Assembly (NCBI RefSeq): GCF_000695685.1
Contig: NZ_JFFR01000033.1
Location: 1-64,000, forward strand
Length of the DNA stretch: 64,000 bases
Origin: Vibrio fortis
GTDB lineage: Bacteria; Pseudomonadota; Gammaproteobacteria; Enterobacterales; Vibrionaceae
Reading direction: 5' to 3'
A program made the position numbers and the translations under genes. A model generated the notes under the pieces. It was not told the origin of the DNA, searched no databases, and saw only the letters and a program-made list of their open reading frames with translations. The number at the start of each line of letters is the position of its first letter. Positions within the stretch are counted from its first letter, which is position 1. Positions 60,218-64,000 of the stretch are shown here, one piece after another.

Positions 60218-61516
60218 ATGAAAATCACAAACATCAAACTCTCTTCAATGATGTTCATTGAATGGTTTATCTGGGGCGCATGGTTTGTTCCCCTATGGCA
60301 AATACTCAATACCAATGGATTTACCCCAACAGAGATCGCATGGTCTTATGCTTGTACTGCGATTGCCGCGATCCTGTCACCGATCCTTGTTGGATCTATC
60401 ACTGACCGCTTCTTCGCTGCGCAGAAAGTACTTTCTGTTATGTTGATTGCGGGTGCAGCGCTCATGTACTTGGCCGCACAACAAACTGAGTTCGCTACCT
60501 TCTTCCCACTTCTGTTGCTGTACTCGCTGACTTACATGCCAACGATTGCGCTCACCAACAGTATCGCGTTCTCGAATGTAGAAGATGTAGAGCGTGACTT
60601 CCCGCGTATCCGTGTAATGGGCACCATTGGTTGGATTGCTTCTGGTATTGCGATCGGTTTCCTTCCTGGATGGTTGGGCTACGGCGATATCTCATCGAGC
60701 AACATCCCACTGATTCTGACGGCGCTAGCTTCTGCGGCTCTTGGTATCTTCGCACTCACGCTGCCTGATACACCACCAAAGAGCACTGGCAAGCTTAGCC
60801 TTAAAGTGATGCTTGGCCTTGATGCTATCGTGTTGTTGAAAGACAAAAACTTCTTAGCTTTCTTTGTTTGTTCTTTCATGTTCAGCATGCCATTGGCGTT
60901 CTACTACATCTTTGCAAACGGCTACCTAACTGAAGTCGGTATGAGCAACGCAACGGGTTGGATGACCCTAGGCCAGTTCTCTGAAATCTTCTTCATGCTG
61001 GCTCTACCCTTCTTTACTAAACGTTATGGTATTAAGAAGGTATTACTTCTTGGTCTCTTCACTGCAGCAGTCCGTTACGGCTTCTTCGTCTACGGTAGTG
61101 CAGAAACGTGGTACCTGTACTCACTGCTATTTGCCGGCATTTTGCTACACGGTGTGAGCTACGACTTCTACTTCGTGACTGCTTACATTTACGTAGACAA
61201 AAAAGCACCCGCTCACATGCGTACAGCGGCACAAGGTCTTATCACTTTGGGTTGCCAAGGCATCGGTAGCCTATTGGGTTATCGCTTAGGTGGTGTGTTG
61301 ATGGAGAAAATGTTTGCCTACGACGAACCACAAAATGGACTCACGTTTGACTGGGCAGGTATGTGGGGCTTCGGTGCCATCATGATCGCCATCATCTTGG
61401 TCATCTTCATGTACTTCTTCCGTGAACCAAACGGCGAGATCAAAGAGATCGAGATAGACAATCAAGCGGGTAATAACCCATCTGATCAGACTCAAGCGGA
61501 AAAAGCTCAAGCATAA
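60218..61516 (+). CDS. yegT: Nucleoside-type MFS permease (YegT-like)
   Basis: A 432-residue MFS transporter of the nucleoside:H+ symporter group (NupG/XapB/YegT). The N-terminal signature MFIEWFIWGAWFVPLW and the FPRIRVMGTIGWIASGIAIG segment (about residues 128-147) are characteristic of this group, and there are about 12 helices. It most resembles E. coli YegT because of its operon partners. The actual ligand is unknown. AAAGGAC precedes the ATG. First gene of a three-gene operon. Confidence 0.9.
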   Translation: MKITNIKLSSMMFIEWFIWGAWFVPLWQILNTNGFTPTEIAWSYACTAIAAILSPILVGSITDRFFAAQKVLSVMLIAGAALMYLAAQQTEFATFFPLLLLYSLTYMPTIALTNSIAFSNVEDVERDFPRIRVMGTIGWIASGIAIGFLPGWLGYGDISSSNIPLILTALASAALGIFALTLPDTPPKSTGKLSLKVMLGLDAIVLLKDKNFLAFFVCSFMFSMPLAFYYIFANGYLTEVGMSNATGWMTLGQFSEIFFMLALPFFTKRYGIKKVLLLGLFTAAVRYGFFVYGSAETWYLYSLLFAGILLHGVSYDFYFVTAYIYVDKKAPAHMRTAAQGLITLGCQGIGSLLGYRLGGVLMEKMFAYDEPQNGLTFDWAGMWGFGAIMIAIILVIFMYFFREPNGEIKEIEIDNQAGNNPSDQTQAEKAQA

Positions 61517-61524
61517 TTTTATAC

Positions 61525-61576
61525 CTGCTCAGCCTCTATCCTAGCCTTCATTATCGCTAGAGGCTGAGTAGCTTTT
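61525..61576 (+). terminator. Intercistronic hairpin between yegT- and yegU-like genes
   Basis: GCTCAGCCTCTA and TAGAGGCTGAG arms enclose about 19 nt and are followed by GCTTTT. It may partly terminate transcription between the permease and the two enzymes. Confidence 0.55.
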
Positions 61577-61602
61577 AGATAACCTATTTTTGGTAAAGTA
61601 AG

Positions 61603-62625
61603 ATGAACATTTCAAAACAAGACAGAATTCTGGGTACTTTTTATGGTCAGGCACTGGGCGACTCGATGGGAATGCCTTCTGAGCTATGGCCACGTAGCCG
61701 AGTGAAAGCACACTTCGGTTGGATTGACCGCTTCTTACCGGGGCCAGCAGAAAACAACGCCGCTTGTTATTTTGATGCTTGCCAATTTACCGATGACACT
61801 TCAATGGCGCTTGCCCTAGCAGATGCGATCATTGAGTGTGATGGTGAGATCAACCCAGATATTATTGCCCGTAACGTTCTAAACTGGGCAGAAGGGTTTG
61901 ATGCTTTCAATAAGAACATCTTTGGTCCAAGCTCAAAAGCAGCGATGCGCGCTATCAAAGAGGGCACATCCATTAACGAGCTAGAGAACAATGGCGTGAC
62001 CAATGGCGCAGCCATGCGTGTATCACCAATGGGCTGTTTAGTCCCAACCACCAGCTTGGACACTTTCATTGATCAAGTAGCACTGGCCTCAAGCCCAACA
62101 CACAAATCGGATGTTGCGATTGCTGGTGCGGTTGCTATCGCTTGGGCAGTATCGAAAGCAATTGAAGGCCATAGCTGGAATGCGATTAAAGACCAGTTAC
62201 CTACGATTGCCAATGCTGCTCAAACTAAGAACGTCACCACATTCAGTGCTTCCATGGGTGCTCGAATTGAACTCGCACTTATGGTGGCTTCTGAGAATAG
62301 TGGTATTGAAGAGCGCATGGAGAAGATTTACAACTTAGTCGGCGCTGGCGTGAGCACGATTGAGTCCGTTCCTGCAGCTATTGCAATGGTTGAACTTGCG
62401 CAAACTGATCCTAACCGCTGTGCTATCTTGTGTGCCAACCTAGGTGGTGATACCGATACTATCGGAGCAATGGCAACAGCGATCTGTGGTGCGTTGAATG
62501 GTATTCAAGCGATTGATACCGAACTCAAGCAACAACTTGATGACGAAAACCAGCTCGATTTTGCTGGCTACGCTGCAACCTTCTTGCGACTAAGAGAAAT
62601 TAAGGAGAAAGAGTATGCCTCATAA
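61603..62625 (+). CDS. yegU: ADP-ribosylglycohydrolase family protein (YegU-like)
   Basis: A 340-residue DraG/ARH-type hydrolase. The N-terminal GTFYGQALGDSMGMPSELW, the metal-binding FTDDTSMALALADAI, and the second di-Mg site NLGGDTDTIGAMATAI are all intact. Family members cleave N- or O-glycosidic bonds of ADP-ribose or ribosyl compounds. Beside a nucleoside permease and a PfkB kinase, it may hydrolyse an imported ribosyl compound. It overlaps the kinase gene by 11 bp. Confidence 0.92.
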   Translation: MNISKQDRILGTFYGQALGDSMGMPSELWPRSRVKAHFGWIDRFLPGPAENNAACYFDACQFTDDTSMALALADAIIECDGEINPDIIARNVLNWAEGFDAFNKNIFGPSSKAAMRAIKEGTSINELENNGVTNGAAMRVSPMGCLVPTTSLDTFIDQVALASSPTHKSDVAIAGAVAIAWAVSKAIEGHSWNAIKDQLPTIANAAQTKNVTTFSASMGARIELALMVASENSGIEERMEKIYNLVGAGVSTIESVPAAIAMVELAQTDPNRCAILCANLGGDTDTIGAMATAICGALNGIQAIDTELKQQLDDENQLDFAGYAATFLRLREIKEKEYAS

Positions 62626-63568
62626 CGCACTTATTTCGCTTATTCCAACACTTAAAAACAAGCGTCAACTGTGTTTGATTGGCGCGGCAGTGGTCGACAT
62701 CGTAACCGAAACACCCGCCCTGCCAGAGCGTGGAACAGACATAGAACTGACCGAAAAAGGCATCCACGTTGGCGGCTGTGCATTGAATATCGCAATCGCC
62801 CTTAAACAACTCGATGTTGAATCAACCAATGCGCTACCGATCGGTCAGGGCCAATGGGCAGACATCATCACAGCATCCATGGCTGAAAAGGGCATTCACA
62901 GTAGCCTAAAAGACAGCTCTGGAGACAATGGTTGGTGTCTGGCTCTTGTCGAGCCTGATGGTGAGAGAACCTTCTTGTCGGTAAGTGGCGTAGAGAATAA
63001 CTGGAGTGCTGAAACACTCAATCAACTATCCCTTGAAGATGATGCCATTATCTATCTCTCTGGGTATCAGTTATCTTCAGCATGTGGCGAACAGCTCATC
63101 TCATGGCTTGAAACGCTACCAAGCACTATCGACCTATTCATCGATTTCGGTCCGCGTCTTGGCGACGTGCCTCCAACACTGTTTAAACGACTCATCGCAC
63201 TCAAACCGATTGTGTCATTAAATCGCCAAGAAGCCGAAATACTCGGTATGCAAGAGGTTAATGCCTTTGTAGAGGAGTGGTACCGCAACTACGCCTGCCC
63301 ACTGATTTTACGTATCGATAGTGATGGTGCGCTGTTCGCGACAGCCGAAGGTTATGGCAACGTAGCGCCATTTAGAGCGACAGTCGTCGACACAATCGGT
63401 GCAGGTGACACTCACGCAGGTGGTGTACTTGCAGGGCTAGCCTCTGGTTGGGAACTGGCCGATGCCATTCTACTCGGCAACGCGGTCGCTTCATATGTGG
63501 TGAGCCATGTTGGTGGTGACTGTGCCCCTAACGTCAATCAAATCACCCAATACCTCGAGCAGTATTAA
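62615..63568 (+). CDS. yegV: PfkB-family sugar/nucleoside kinase (YegV-like)
   Basis: A 317-residue ribokinase-type kinase. The substrate-side GAAVVDIV start, the GGCALNIAIALKQL motif and the catalytic VDTIGAGDTHAGG (Asp265) are present. It would phosphorylate a sugar or nucleoside released by the ADP-ribosylglycohydrolase-like enzyme. AAGGAG is well spaced before the ATG. It is the third gene of a yegTUV-like operon, followed by a terminator. Confidence 0.92.
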   Translation: MPHNALISLIPTLKNKRQLCLIGAAVVDIVTETPALPERGTDIELTEKGIHVGGCALNIAIALKQLDVESTNALPIGQGQWADIITASMAEKGIHSSLKDSSGDNGWCLALVEPDGERTFLSVSGVENNWSAETLNQLSLEDDAIIYLSGYQLSSACGEQLISWLETLPSTIDLFIDFGPRLGDVPPTLFKRLIALKPIVSLNRQEAEILGMQEVNAFVEEWYRNYACPLILRIDSDGALFATAEGYGNVAPFRATVVDTIGAGDTHAGGVLAGLASGWELADAILLGNAVASYVVSHVGGDCAPNVNQITQYLEQY

Positions 63569-63585
63569 GCCTAAATCCAACTCAC

Positions 63586-63612
63586 AAGGCTCAGTTTCGC
63601 TGAGCCTTTTTT
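63586..63612 (+). terminator. Terminator after the yegTUV-like operon
   Basis: AAGGCTCAG and CTGAGCCTT arms with a short loop and T run. Confidence 0.85.
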
Positions 63613-63632
63613 ATACCCTTCTGGTCATTAAC

Positions 63633-64000
63633 ATGAACAATAAAGCAAAAAAGATCTTACTCGCTAGCTGCGGGATCAATCTCTGTATTGGTGTGCTCTA
63701 TACATGGAGCGTGTTCAAGAATGCGTTGGTTGAACAAGGCTGGAACAACACCCAAGCCTCAATGCCCTACACTATCACCATCATTACGTTGTCGATTGCC
63801 TTACTCATCGCCGGACGTATTCAGGACAAAATAGGCCCCAAGCGAGTGTTAATGACGGGTACCTTATTTGCTGGCCTTGGCATGGTATTGGCCAGCCTTT
63901 CGTTAACTCCCATCAATCTTAATTTGAGCTTTGGTGTGATCACAGGCGGTGGTATCGGTTTCGCATACGCCTGCCTAAACCCAACGGCAATGAAATGGTT
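63633..64000 (+). CDS. OFA-type MFS transporter, 5' part only (partial)
   Basis: The first 122 codons of an MFS transporter, cut by the window end. The N-terminus KILLASCGINLCIGVLYTWS with VFKNALVEQGW, and the loop AGRIQDKIGPKRVLM, match the oxalate/formate antiporter (OFA) group. The ATG is 65 bp after the kinase stop codon but lies beyond the terminator, so it is probably a separate unit. The substrate cannot be told from this part. Confidence 0.85.
   Translation, partial: MNNKAKKILLASCGINLCIGVLYTWSVFKNALVEQGWNNTQASMPYTITIITLSIALLIAGRIQDKIGPKRVLMTGTLFAGLGMVLASLSLTPINLNLSFGVITGGGIGFAYACLNPTAMKW

Noticed and set aside
1..64000. CRISPR arrays, prophage, integron cassettes, tRNA genes
   Set aside because: No regular short repeats with spacers, no integrase or phage structural genes, and no cloverleaf sequence was recognised on either strand.

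Overview
The window is gamma-proteobacterial chromosome, almost certainly from a Vibrio, and most like the Splendidus-type vibrios in gene content (inferred from gene content and memory, not from a search). It opens with the 5' end of a 16S rRNA gene pointing out of the window (minus strand), preceded by tandem rRNA promoters and a boxA. About 60 protein genes follow, mostly in short operons. I see no prophage, integron, CRISPR array or full insertion sequence. The only mobile-looking DNA is a 175-bp MITE-like repeat in the ribB leader.

Layout. 0.5-9.5 kb: DUF3087 protein, TrmY-like methylase, a thiol-rich metal(loid) locus (permease / ArsR repressor / SigZ sigma factor with three identical operator dyads), YitT protein, a His-rich mini-protein with an MFS pump, TauE-type exporter, YjbR-type protein and PAP2 phosphatase. 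9.9-11 kb: FMN riboswitch and ribB. 11.3-18 kb: three regulator/oxidoreductase pairs (LysR/NmrA-like, HxlR/SDR, LysR/SDR) and a double cupin. 18-25 kb: acyl-CoA ligase with a FadR-like box, a TAXI-TRAP uptake system and a large secreted beta-propeller lipoprotein. 25.4-29.2 kb: ompW with a perfect FNR box, glgC with a sigma-54 promoter and NtrC-type sites, and a YfcC carrier.

29.6-40.3 kb: a secreted protein, a ribosome hibernation factor, then a coherent regulon. A histidine kinase and an NtrC-type response regulator stand beside a periplasmic glycerophosphodiesterase gene and a phnDCEE-type ABC importer. Both target units carry canonical sigma-54 promoters (GG-N10-GC), and about 95 bp upstream of each predicted start lies the same dyad, TGGGTCA-N4-TGTCCCA. 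The arrangement reads as a signal-controlled scavenging system for phosphodiesters or organophosphates.

40.7-55 kb: GH13 amylase lipoprotein, SGNH hydrolase, RNA methylase, two chemoreceptors, a LysR / endonuclease-III-like glycosylase pair, a DMT exporter facing a MocR regulator, and small envelope proteins. 55.6-59.6 kb: a six-gene operon equivalent to E. coli yjfI-J-K-L-M-C (DUF2170, PspA-like, DUF2491, DUF350, DUF1190, glutathionylspermidine-synthase-like ATP-grasp). 60.2-64 kb: a yegTUV-type operon (nucleoside permease, ADP-ribosylglycohydrolase, PfkB kinase), then the start of an OFA-type MFS gene cut by the window end.

The regulatory DNA gives the strongest new observations: the sigma-54 regulon, NtrC/sigma-54 control of glgC, the triple ArsR operators and the repeat inside the FMN riboswitch leader. 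All were read by eye from sequence and none has been tested.
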